Source: Microtetraspora sp. NBRC 13810 (GTDB taxonomy: Bacteria > Actinomycetota > Actinomycetes > Streptosporangiales > Streptosporangiaceae). Taken from it: DNA of 64,000 nucleotides. Within the stretch, counting starts at the first letter, position 1. Each line of letters opens with the position of its first letter. This document shows positions 51,757-58,535 of the stretch, one piece after another. Where the stretch lies: the NCBI RefSeq assembly GCF_030268685.1, contig NZ_BSRQ01000006.1, positions 186,001 to 250,000 of the forward strand, written 5' to 3'. The notes under the pieces were generated by a model that was given only the letters and a program-made list of their open reading frames with translations, was not told the DNA's origin and made no database searches. The position numbers and the translations under genes are program-made.

Positions 51757-52275
51757 ATGACCAAGAGGATCGTCATTATGCTCGCCGTCGCCCTCGCGGC
51801 GATGTGCCCCGCGGTCGCCGGCGCGGCCGCCCCACCCGGCCTCAACGAGCAGGATCGGACCTTCCTGGCCCAGGCGCACCAGGCCAACCTCGCCGAGATC
51901 GAGGCGGGGCGGTCCGCGGAGAGCAGGGGTGCCACAGCGCGGGTCCGCGAACTCGGCTCGACACTCGTCCGGGACCACACCAAGCTGGACGGCGACGTCA
52001 GGCGGAGCGCGGACAAGGCCGGCGTGCAGCTGCCCGGCTCCCCCGACACCCGGCAGCGCGAGCAGCTCGCCCAGGTCGACGCCAAGAGCGGCAAGGAGTA
52101 CGACAGGGCGTGGGTGGCCATGGAGATCGCCGGCCACCGCCAGACCCTCAGCGCCATCGCCGAGGAGGAGAAGAACGGCTCCTCGGCAGAGGTGAAGGAC
52201 CTCGCCGCCGCGGCCAAGCCGGTCGTGCAGAAGCACCTGGACCTGCTCCAGGCCGCCCAGAAGAACGGCGACTGA
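51757..52275 (+). CDS. Secreted DUF4142-family protein
   Basis: This 172-residue protein has a signal peptide (MTKRIVIMLAVALAAMCPAVAGAAA). The mature part is four-helical with the DUF4142 pattern LNEQDRTFLAQAHQANLAEIEAGRSA, LVRDHTKLDGDVR and a final KPVVQKHLDLLQAAQ. The fold resembles ferritin-like bundles and the family is secreted or periplasmic, of unknown function. ATG 51757 has no strong ribosome binding site nearby, but AACGGCGGAGGACATCGGG lies just upstream with GGAGGA at a usable distance. Confidence 0.88.
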   Translation: MTKRIVIMLAVALAAMCPAVAGAAAPPGLNEQDRTFLAQAHQANLAEIEAGRSAESRGATARVRELGSTLVRDHTKLDGDVRRSADKAGVQLPGSPDTRQREQLAQVDAKSGKEYDRAWVAMEIAGHRQTLSAIAEEEKNGSSAEVKDLAAAAKPVVQKHLDLLQAAQKNGD

Positions 52276-52337
52276 GAACACTCCTTGTCTCGCCACGGCT
52301 CGTCCTTGTTTCGCCACGGCTGCGGCCACACCGGCCC

Positions 52338-52362
52338 GTCACCCACCGAGGAGTGACCGCGA
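52338..52362. repeat. 25-bp direct repeat, copy 1
   Basis: GTCACCCACCGAGGAG followed by TGACCGCGA is identical to 52965-52989. The similarity extends weakly upstream (CCAC...CCGGC). Both copies read ...SPTEE-stop in one forward frame. The copies flank the small membrane protein gene. Confidence 0.7.
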
Positions 52363-52447
52363 ACCGCACGCGCGCGACGCTACGGTGGAGGCGATCATCC
52401 GATGCCCGATGATCTCCCGCGAAGCGGACGCACCCCTCGGAGAGCTG

Positions 52448-52789
52448 ATGGCCACGGATCCCGGACGTTCGGCGCGCACCGGCCGCCGGGACCCGTGGCG
52501 GGTGTGCGCCGCGATCGGGACCGGCGCGCTGCTCCCCACCACCGCGCTGGCCTGGCTCCTCGTGCTGGGTTCGCCCGAGTTCACCAGGTGTCTCACCTAC
52601 GGCGAGGAATGCGATCCGAACGCGCGGGTGCTGGGCGAGGTCGCCTGGTGGGCCTTCTGGGGAAGCCTCGGCTCCGGCGTGCTCGCCCTGGCGCTCCCAA
52701 CAAGATGGCAGCGGCTGCGACCGGCGCCCGCGCTCATCCAACTCGCCCTACAGGCCGTCGTCTTCACCGCCGTACTCGGCCACGCATGA
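52448..52789 (+). CDS. Hypothetical membrane protein
   Basis: This 113-residue protein has a basic N-terminus (MATDPGRSARTGRRDPW) followed by two or three hydrophobic helices (about 22-42, 62-82, 92-111). Two Cys (RCLTYGEECD) in the first extracytoplasmic loop could pair. ATG 52448 follows GGAGAGCTG. A terminator hairpin lies after the gene. I do not recognise the family. Confidence 0.65.
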   Translation: MATDPGRSARTGRRDPWRVCAAIGTGALLPTTALAWLLVLGSPEFTRCLTYGEECDPNARVLGEVAWWAFWGSLGSGVLALALPTRWQRLRPAPALIQLALQAVVFTAVLGHA

Positions 52790-52827
52790 CGCCCCGGAAC
52801 CGACACCGCCCGCCACCATACGCAAGC

Positions 52828-52859
52828 GAGCCCCGTCTCCCTCGCGGAACACGGGGCTC
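52828..52859 (+). terminator. Terminator after the small membrane protein gene
   Basis: Perfect 9-bp arms GAGCCCCGT / ACGGGGCTC enclose a 14-nt loop, 38 bp after the stop codon. Confidence 0.65.
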
Positions 52860-52907
52860 TCGTCGAGGGGATCGCCCCTCACACGTCAGTCAGGTCCGGT
52901 GCCGTCT

Positions 52908-52925
52908 TCGAATCCCCCGTCTCGA
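52908..52925. repeat. tRNA-3'-end-like sequence, possible att site (left)
   Basis: TCGAATCCCCCGTCTCGA resembles the T-loop and 3' strand of a tRNA but lacks the rest. A near copy, TCGAATCCCCCCGTCCCGA, occurs in the same orientation at 58516-58534 (one inserted C, one T to C). The pair brackets the 53-58 kb module. Att function is only a suggestion. Confidence 0.3.
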
Positions 52926-52964
52926 CGCCATAGCCCCGGCTACCGGCGACCACTACGCCGGCAT

Positions 52965-52989
52965 GTCACCCACCGAGGAGTGACCGCGA
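52965..52989. repeat. 25-bp direct repeat, copy 2
   Basis: This is identical to 52338-52362 (see there). It lies between the left tRNA-like sequence and the hairpin at 53008. Confidence 0.7.
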
Positions 52990-53007
52990 GCGGTACGTGA
53001 CCACTGG

Positions 53008-53034
53008 CCCCGTTTCCTTCTATCGGAAACGGGG
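53008..53034. terminator. Hairpin upstream of the crp-like gene
   Basis: Perfect 10-bp arms CCCCGTTTCC / GGAAACGGGG enclose a 7-nt loop, followed by TCATTTGGTTGT. It insulates the crp-like promoter from upstream transcription. Confidence 0.65.
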
Positions 53035-53074
53035 TCATTTGGTTGTCCTCAAATTCCGAGACAACGGGTTCCCA

Positions 53075-53103
53075 TTGATTACGTTTCTCATGGATGGCAT
53101 ATT
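53075..53103 (+). promoter_or_regulatory. Sigma-70-type promoter of the crp-like gene
   Basis: TTGATT, a 17-bp spacer, and CATATT lie 30 bp before ATG 53134; GAAAGGAAC serves as ribosome binding site. The surrounding 53040-53130 is AT-rich compared with the chromosome around it. Confidence 0.55.
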
Positions 53104-53133
53104 CCCATCAAGGCTCTACTGAAAGGAACATGC

Positions 53134-53850
53134 ATGACGAGAGACGCAGTGTCGATTTCATTCGCATTTGGCACATTTCTCCAAACCTTGACGGAACCAA
53201 GCCGAGGCAGATTACTGGCCCTCGGCTCAATCGCCCGGTTCCAGTCAGGCCATGCCCTGATTCGCCAAGGAGACACTGACGACCTGGTCTTCGTCCTTCT
53301 TAAATCGGTGGCGAAAGTTACGGCTCGCGCGGAAAATGGCGCCGAGGCGCTGCTGGCCGTACGCGTCAGCGGCGACATCGTCGGTGACATGGCACCTCTG
53401 ACCGGAGTGCCGCGATCAACCAGCGTCACCACGTGCAGCGAATCGGTCGTCTGCGTCATCAAAGGCCCGGTTTTCGTCGACTTCATGAACCAGCACGCGG
53501 CCGTCGGCGTGGCATTGAGCCGGCTGATAGGCGAACGGCTCCGCTGGGCCAACGAGAGACGGCTGGATTTCGCGGGCTACGACGCGGACATCTGCCTTGC
53601 CAGGCTGCTCTTGGCATTCGCCGAACGGCATGGCAGACAAACGGATGCCGGTACGGATATCGGGGTTCCCCTCACCCAAGCGGAACTGGGCGGTCTTATC
53701 GGCGCCAAGGAAGGAACGATCCAGAAGGCCATGCGGGGCCTACGTAACCGCGGCCTCGTCCGTAACAGCCAGCGGCGGATCACCATCACCGATCCACGAG
53801 GGCTCGCTGCGTACGCCGATCTGGCGCCGACCGTCCTGCACCCGGATTAA
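53134..53850 (+). CDS. Crp/Fnr-family regulator with cyclic-nucleotide-binding domain
   Basis: This 238-residue protein has a cNMP-binding beta roll (about 10-130: FQSGHALIRQGDTDDLVFVLLKSVAKV, and the phosphate-binding region GDIVGDMAPLTGVPRSTSV, with Asp where classical cAMP receptors have Glu but Arg-Ser kept). A dimer helix and a C-terminal winged helix follow (LTQAELGGLIGAKEGTIQKAMRGLRNRGLV, about 178-207). It probably binds a cyclic nucleotide and controls the genes that follow. It is first in the module, 63 bp before the cyclase-like gene, with lower-GC codon use than the neighbouring housekeeping genes. Confidence 0.9.
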   Translation: MTRDAVSISFAFGTFLQTLTEPSRGRLLALGSIARFQSGHALIRQGDTDDLVFVLLKSVAKVTARAENGAEALLAVRVSGDIVGDMAPLTGVPRSTSVTTCSESVVCVIKGPVFVDFMNQHAAVGVALSRLIGERLRWANERRLDFAGYDADICLARLLLAFAERHGRQTDAGTDIGVPLTQAELGGLIGAKEGTIQKAMRGLRNRGLVRNSQRRITITDPRGLAAYADLAPTVLHPD

Positions 53851-53913
53851 TCCGGGTGCGGGCACCACAGGCCGCACCAAAGTGGAATCCCGCCGACGTG
53901 AGAAGGAGGCCAC

Positions 53914-54633
53914 ATGGAACAGCACAGGACGATACTCGTCGCGGACGTCGAGAAGTACAGCCGCAGGAACGGCGACGATCAGGCGAAGCTCCAGTCCGCC
54001 CTGGTCGAATCACTGGACCAAGGCGCCGAAGCCGCAAAGCTCGCAACCTTCGAGTGGGACCGGCAGAAGCAGGGCGACGGCCAGTTCGTGGTTCTTCCCG
54101 CGCGAACCGACCCCATGACCGTACTGGGTCCCTTCGTGACGGCCCTTTCGAAGTCTCTGCTCGTCAGGCAAACGGCGACGTTCCGCATCCGTGTGAGGCT
54201 GTCCATCCACGAAGGGCCGATCCGGCTCGACGGCGTCAACGGATTTCCCGGCGATCACGCGGTCGAGCCCGCTCGGCTCGTCGGCGCTCAGCCTTTGAGA
54301 AGGGCGCTGGCCGCCCGCCCCGAGGCATGCCTGGGAGTGATCATCTCCGAGCGATTCTTCAAGGACTACGTGGGGCAGAGACCGGGCGGCCCTCCACGCG
54401 ATCAGTTCCGGCGCGTCGACCTGGTGGAGAAGGACAAGCCGTACGTCGCCTATATCCACCTTCCCGGCCACAACGTGCACGCGCTGGACCTATCCCCCAC
54501 TTCTCCCGCCGCCCCGACCTCACCAGACAGGTCGGATGGCGATCGCGACGGCCCTGTCTACTACGTCAGTGGCGCGGGCTCCAACGTGGCTACGTACGGC
54601 GCCCAGACCAACCACCAGAACTTCGGCCGATGA
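53914..54633 (+). CDS. Class III nucleotidyl-cyclase-like protein with C-terminal assembly motif
   Basis: In this 239-residue protein, residues 4-185 resemble a class III cyclase homology domain: LVADVEKYSRR (D11, first metal Asp), RQKQGDGQFVVLP (D55, second metal Asp in the GDG turn), RVRLSIHEGPI and HAVEPARLVGAQPLRRAL. The transition-state Arg (R121) is kept, but the usual Asn of the VNxAAR motif is Glu. Residues 195-214 are a Pro/Ser/Asp linker. Residues 217-238 form the motif VSGxGSNxATYG, QxNxQxF shared with the next protein. It is coupled to that gene by ATGA. It is either an atypical cyclase (Pycsar-like) or a nucleotide sensor. Confidence 0.75.
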   Translation: MEQHRTILVADVEKYSRRNGDDQAKLQSALVESLDQGAEAAKLATFEWDRQKQGDGQFVVLPARTDPMTVLGPFVTALSKSLLVRQTATFRIRVRLSIHEGPIRLDGVNGFPGDHAVEPARLVGAQPLRRALAARPEACLGVIISERFFKDYVGQRPGGPPRDQFRRVDLVEKDKPYVAYIHLPGHNVHALDLSPTSPAAPTSPDRSDGDRDGPVYYVSGAGSNVATYGAQTNHQNFGR

Positions 54634-56690
54634 GCGACGAGGACCTTCCCGAGCACCGGGGATCACCGCCACAGGAACCTTTCGAGGACACCGCCGCTCC
54701 GGACAGGCTCGCCGCCGAGGATTTCGAAGAGCACACGCCCGCCGAGATCGAACGCCAAAGCCTCTTCCGGCTGGAGGGACTGGCCTCGCTGGAGACGTCC
54801 TATGACGTGTCAGGTCAAGGCTCCAATATCGCCACATATGGCAATCAGTACAACGTCCAGCAGTTCAGCATCACCGGCAGGACAGCCCGGCTCGTCACCA
54901 CACTGCCCCCGGAGCAGGTGCGCGACATCGCTGCGCGGACCGTGCCGACCCAGTCGCAGCGGCGGCTCGCCGAGCGCCTGCACGACACCTCCGTAGTTCT
55001 GCTACGGGGACGTCCCGAGTCGGGATGGAGAACGACGGCCTACGCCGCGCTCCTCGAGCGAATCGGAAAATGTACCGGCACGCCGCTGGCGATACTCCAC
55101 ACCGACACGAACCCGGCCGAGTTGAGGGCCCAGGATCTAGACCGGGCCGACGGCTTCCTTCTCGACGCGCGTAACGCCCCATGGCTCGCCGAACCGGACG
55201 AGGCGATCACACAGCTGCGGATGGCCGCCCACGCCGCCGGCCGCCTGATCGTTGTGCTGGTCACCGAGGTAGGCGCCGGTTGCGAACATTCGGTCGTCCA
55301 TGTCCCTCCCGCACCGATGGACGTGTTCCAGAACTGGCTTGACCATTGGCTGCACACAACAGAAGCGTGGAAGGAGCACGGTCTCGACGAATACGAAGCC
55401 CAGTTGATGGAGATCCTGGACAGGTGCTCCCCCGGCCGGGCCAGAGAACTTGCCCTCGATCTCGCCACCGGCATCCAGGCGGGCAAGTCCGTGGGCCAGA
55501 TGCTGGAGACCCAGCGACAGCCTCTGCGCGAAAAACTGCAGCACGCACTCGGCGACACCGCTTCACCGTTCAGCCGATGTTTCCTGGTCAGCAGCGGCGT
55601 TCTCCATCGTCTCCGCGAGTCGACCGTCTCCGGAGCCGCCCTCCAACTCGAAGCGCTCGTCCGCGAAAAGGAGAACGAGCGGAACAGACCTGGACCTCCC
55701 GTCTGGGAATCCCTGCGGGAGTTGCTCGTCTACAACGGGTTACAGACCGAACCGCCCTCTGCCGCGGGAGACGGGCACAGCGTCTGGCTACGGCCGGAGG
55801 CCCGTGCGCAGGTGCTACACGTCGTTTGGGAAGAGGTACCCGCTCTTCGGAGCATCCTGATCGACTGGCTACGCGAACTCACCGGTCGCAAAGAGTGGGA
55901 GGTGGCCATCCGCGCCGCCCAGGCGGTGGGGCAGTTGGCCGCCTGCGATTTCAATGCCATCCGGCGAGAGTTTCTGGAGCCATGGTCAGAAAGCGGTTAC
56001 AGCGGCAACAGGCTCGTGATGGCCGCGTTGGAAGCCGCGTCACTCGACGCCGACCTCCGCCGTCGGGTTCATCATCTGCTGGAAGTCTGGTCGAACGGGA
56101 ACTACAAGCGCCGGACGACAGCGGCGATGACCTACGGTTCCCAGATCGGCGTGCGGGCCATCGACAAGGCGTTGCCCGCCTTCAACCGGGTGGTTGCGCA
56201 CTCCCGAAGCAAGCACCTGCACGCTCTCGTCGCGAGGGCCGTGACCGAGACGCACGTGGCCACGACCGCGGATCGGATCACACGAGAGCTCCGGCGGTGG
56301 GCCACGTCCGACTCCTACGGGCTGCGACGTACGGCAGCCGTCGCCTTCACCTCGCTGGCTCATCTACCGAACGGGTTTCCAGGGCGCCCGGCGCTGGTCG
56401 AAAGTACCTTGCACAGCGAAATGGCGGCTCTCTGGTGCCATGCGCTCGACTGGTCGAAGCCCGCCCTTCCGGACCCGGAGGGCCGACTTCCCACGCCTCC
56501 CGTCTTGCCTCTTCTCGCAGGCTGGGCCGGAAGGACTTCATGCCAGCCGGTCGTGGAGGAGATCTTCCGGGCTGTCGGCACCCGCCATCGTCAGCTTCGG
56601 CTGCCGTTCCACGTCCATCTGCGTGCCTGGCAGGCGCGCGGGATCATCACGACCGCGCAGCGAGCGGTCCTCGGCGATCTACTGAAGTGA
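54630..56690 (+). CDS. Large protein with shared N-terminal motif, degenerate P-loop and helical-repeat C-terminus
   Basis: In this 686-residue protein, residues 1-57 are acidic and disordered. Residues 59-79 carry the motif VSGxGSNxATYG, QxNxQxF also found at the C-terminus of the cyclase-like protein. Residues 100-260 look like a P-loop NTPase with degenerate Walker A (G127 RPES G132 W133 R134 TT, no Lys) and a Walker-B-like FLLDA near 176-180. Residues about 430-686 are HEAT/ARM-like helices. There is no signal peptide or membrane helix. It may be a STAND-like scaffold that has lost ATP hydrolysis. Family not recognised by name. Confidence 0.7.
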   Translation: MSDEDLPEHRGSPPQEPFEDTAAPDRLAAEDFEEHTPAEIERQSLFRLEGLASLETSYDVSGQGSNIATYGNQYNVQQFSITGRTARLVTTLPPEQVRDIAARTVPTQSQRRLAERLHDTSVVLLRGRPESGWRTTAYAALLERIGKCTGTPLAILHTDTNPAELRAQDLDRADGFLLDARNAPWLAEPDEAITQLRMAAHAAGRLIVVLVTEVGAGCEHSVVHVPPAPMDVFQNWLDHWLHTTEAWKEHGLDEYEAQLMEILDRCSPGRARELALDLATGIQAGKSVGQMLETQRQPLREKLQHALGDTASPFSRCFLVSSGVLHRLRESTVSGAALQLEALVREKENERNRPGPPVWESLRELLVYNGLQTEPPSAAGDGHSVWLRPEARAQVLHVVWEEVPALRSILIDWLRELTGRKEWEVAIRAAQAVGQLAACDFNAIRREFLEPWSESGYSGNRLVMAALEAASLDADLRRRVHHLLEVWSNGNYKRRTTAAMTYGSQIGVRAIDKALPAFNRVVAHSRSKHLHALVARAVTETHVATTADRITRELRRWATSDSYGLRRTAAVAFTSLAHLPNGFPGRPALVESTLHSEMAALWCHALDWSKPALPDPEGRLPTPPVLPLLAGWAGRTSCQPVVEEIFRAVGTRHRQLRLPFHVHLRAWQARGIITTAQRAVLGDLLK

Positions 56691-56700
56691 GGTGGTTCAT

Positions 56701-57468
56701 ATGACATGGCTGATCAGGCGGGTGTATGGCGACGATTGGGCGGAGGAGAAGGACACGAGCGTCCTCGACTTCGAGACCCCCGCGTTGGGTGACGGATTCG
56801 CATTTCACATCGTGGTCAGGTGCGTTCACGAGGCGGGCAGCAGAAGGCAGGGGCGAGGCATCCGGGAAGCGGTCGAGGAGGAGCGAGCCAAGGCACACGA
56901 CGTAGCGCGAAAGGTCGTCCGCCAAGTATGCCGCTGTCACTCGCCGTTCGAGCCTGGCCCGGCGGAGATGGAACTCAATGAGCGCATTGATGCCGCCTTC
57001 GCGGAGCATTCGACGCTTCGGGGCCGATGGACCGTTCACGCCGAGGTCGGGCTGACCGACGCCGTGCGTCAGCACCAGCGTGAGACCCTGCTCGAACAGC
57101 AGAAGTTGGCTTCGCACGGGGAGACGGTCAAACTCCGGCTCAAAGAAATGCAAGCGCTCACCGCGGCCGGCGAACAGTTCCTCTCTTCCGCGGGAGAGCA
57201 GTGGATCACTCGCTACGCGGTACGACTCGCACAACAGCCCGAGGCCGCCGCCGACATCGTGGTCCAGATGCTCGACGAGCGGCACAAGCTCGCCGAACAA
57301 TTCGTCAAGCTCGTCAACGACGTGTCCGCCGCGCACAAGCAGGCCGACCTCTACGACCTTGCGATCGCCAGCGAAGGGGCACTCCGCCATGCGCTGAAAC
57401 AGCTCGGCGTGGACGTGCCCCCACTGGAATCCGATTCCCTGTTCCCACCCCGCGAACTGCGGTTCTGA
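56701..57468 (+). CDS. Hypothetical protein, SPFH/band-7-like with long helices
   Basis: In this 255-residue protein, the N-terminal part (about 15-110) alternates beta strands (LDFETPALGDGFAFHIVVRCV) with helices. It ends in GRWTVHAEVGLTDAVRQHQRETL, which recalls the end of an SPFH domain. The rest (about 115-235) is long, charged helix (KLRLKEMQALTAAGEQFL, ERHKLAEQFVKLVND). SPFH proteins oligomerise at membranes, but the resemblance is weak. ATG 56701 follows GAGGTGG. It starts 10 bp after the large protein, so it belongs to the same operon. Confidence 0.55.
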   Translation: MTWLIRRVYGDDWAEEKDTSVLDFETPALGDGFAFHIVVRCVHEAGSRRQGRGIREAVEEERAKAHDVARKVVRQVCRCHSPFEPGPAEMELNERIDAAFAEHSTLRGRWTVHAEVGLTDAVRQHQRETLLEQQKLASHGETVKLRLKEMQALTAAGEQFLSSAGEQWITRYAVRLAQQPEAAADIVVQMLDERHKLAEQFVKLVNDVSAAHKQADLYDLAIASEGALRHALKQLGVDVPPLESDSLFPPRELRF

Positions 57469-57981
57469 TCACCGAGCCACGGCGTTCAGAACCGTCCACA
57501 GAATGACGGAGGCAAACGTCAGCGCCATCCATGGAAGGGCGCTCCGAACACGTCTGTGCTTGCGGAGCGCCACCTCCGCGAGGACCTCGACCAGCAGTCG
57601 GATCTCCTCCATCTGCGTCTTCACGCGTGAGGGCGACGGGGCGGCGTTCTCGGCTGTGCGCACCAGCCCGAAACGGTTGGCCCCGAGGGGGGCGCGCAGG
57701 TCCGGGCGGAGCGCGATCGCCAGGTGATAACCGGCGGACAGGAATCCCAGCGCGAAGGTGAGCAGGAGAACGACGGCCGCCGCGGCAGTCGGTAGCCCGG
57801 CGGCCCAAAGCGGCGCCAGCCCTCCAGACTGCGTTGCGGCAAGCGCCGCCGCGCCCAGGTGAACGGTCACGACCGCGGTCACCTTTGTCTCGGCCTGCTG
57901 AACGTAGCCGTTGAAGGTGGCCAAGGCGGTGAGGGCGACGGTCAGAGACTCGGCGTGCGTCAGGCGTCCGGTCCTGGGCAT
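57469..57981 (-). CDS. Three-helix membrane protein resembling Pycsar TM effectors
   Basis: This 170-residue protein has a helical start with ETKVTAVVTVHLGAAALAAT (about 31-50; compare the DxKA...L start of PycTM proteins), membrane helices at about 33-51, 66-91 and 148-168, a cytoplasmic segment RPDLRAPLGANRFGLV, and a C-terminal helix pair QMEEIRLLVEVLAEVALRKHRRVRSALPW. In Pycsar systems such a protein damages the inner membrane when the cyclase's cyclic nucleotide is bound. It is convergent with the operon, stops abutting exactly, with GGAAAGGAGTCTC before its ATG. The family match is by eye. Confidence 0.65.
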   Translation of the reverse strand: MPRTGRLTHAESLTVALTALATFNGYVQQAETKVTAVVTVHLGAAALAATQSGGLAPLWAAGLPTAAAAVVLLLTFALGFLSAGYHLAIALRPDLRAPLGANRFGLVRTAENAAPSPSRVKTQMEEIRLLVEVLAEVALRKHRRVRSALPWMALTFASVILWTVLNAVAR

Positions 57982-58293
57982 GAGACTCCTTTCCGAGGTT
58001 CTCTGACAAGCAGACCTCGGCCCCGGCCAAGACGACCCGCATTTCTGCGGCTCTTGCGTAGTCGGGCAACTCCTCAGGTACCGCTACCGCCGCCCTCCCC
58101 TACTGTCTGTGGCACGTCGTTCGAAGACGCCAGCCGCATGGCACGGATCCATGTGCGCGGCATGGGCGGCCACGCCGGACCTCTCAGTGTGACCCCCTGA
58201 CACATGACCGCCCCTGGCCGGGCGCCCCGTCACATGCGCCGGTCCCCGGGGAACCTCGCCGCCGCCCGCATCACATGAACCGGCAAGACGAGA

Positions 58294-58327
58294 GGCCGCC
58301 CACCCCCCTTCCGGGGAGCGGGCGGCC
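58294..58327 (-). terminator. Hairpin in the right-hand intergenic region
   Basis: GGCCGCCC / GGGCGGCC arms enclose an 18-nt C-rich loop. It lies between the secreted protein gene and the PycTM-like gene's upstream region and could end stray transcription. Confidence 0.4.
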
Positions 58328-58515
58328 ATCGCCGCGACGCTCGGAGTCAGTGCGGACCTTGTCGCGCCCTGGCCACGACGCCATCCGGACAGACCGCCCA
58401 AGCCTGACGCCGAGGTAGAGGAAAGGCGGCGGTCATATCGCACCGCTGCGGCTACCTAGCCGCGGCACACAATGGCGTATGGCGAACGCCCTTCCCCTGG
58501 GCGGACCGGCCGCCC

Positions 58516-58534
58516 TCGAATCCCCCCGTCCCGA
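58516..58534. repeat. tRNA-3'-end-like sequence, possible att site (right)
   Basis: TCGAATCCCCCCGTCCCGA is the near copy of 52908-52925. It ends 2 bp before the stop codon of the secreted protein gene at 58536. See the left copy for the comparison. Confidence 0.3.
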
Positions 58535-58535
58535 A

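Larger units (their letters stand above)
57982..58535. other. Non-coding interval at the right end of the module
   Basis: About 550 bp without a convincing gene. It contains the PycTM-like gene's upstream region, three CACATG-bearing short repeats at about 58197-58276, a hairpin at 58294-58327 and the tRNA-like sequence at 58516. Frames across it have no recognisable products. Confidence 0.45.

Noticed and set aside
52901-52935. tRNA gene suggested by TTCGAATC and a CCA further on
   Set aside because: The T-stem 5' strand does not pair with the C-rich 3' strand, no D-loop or anticodon arm lies upstream and CCA is one base out of register. Kept only as a possible att-like fragment.
52402-52983. 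Forward frame ending in SPTEE overlapping the small membrane protein
   Set aside because: Arg/Pro-rich without domain and in a different frame from the better supported gene with a ribosome binding site. Only its repeated tail is of interest.
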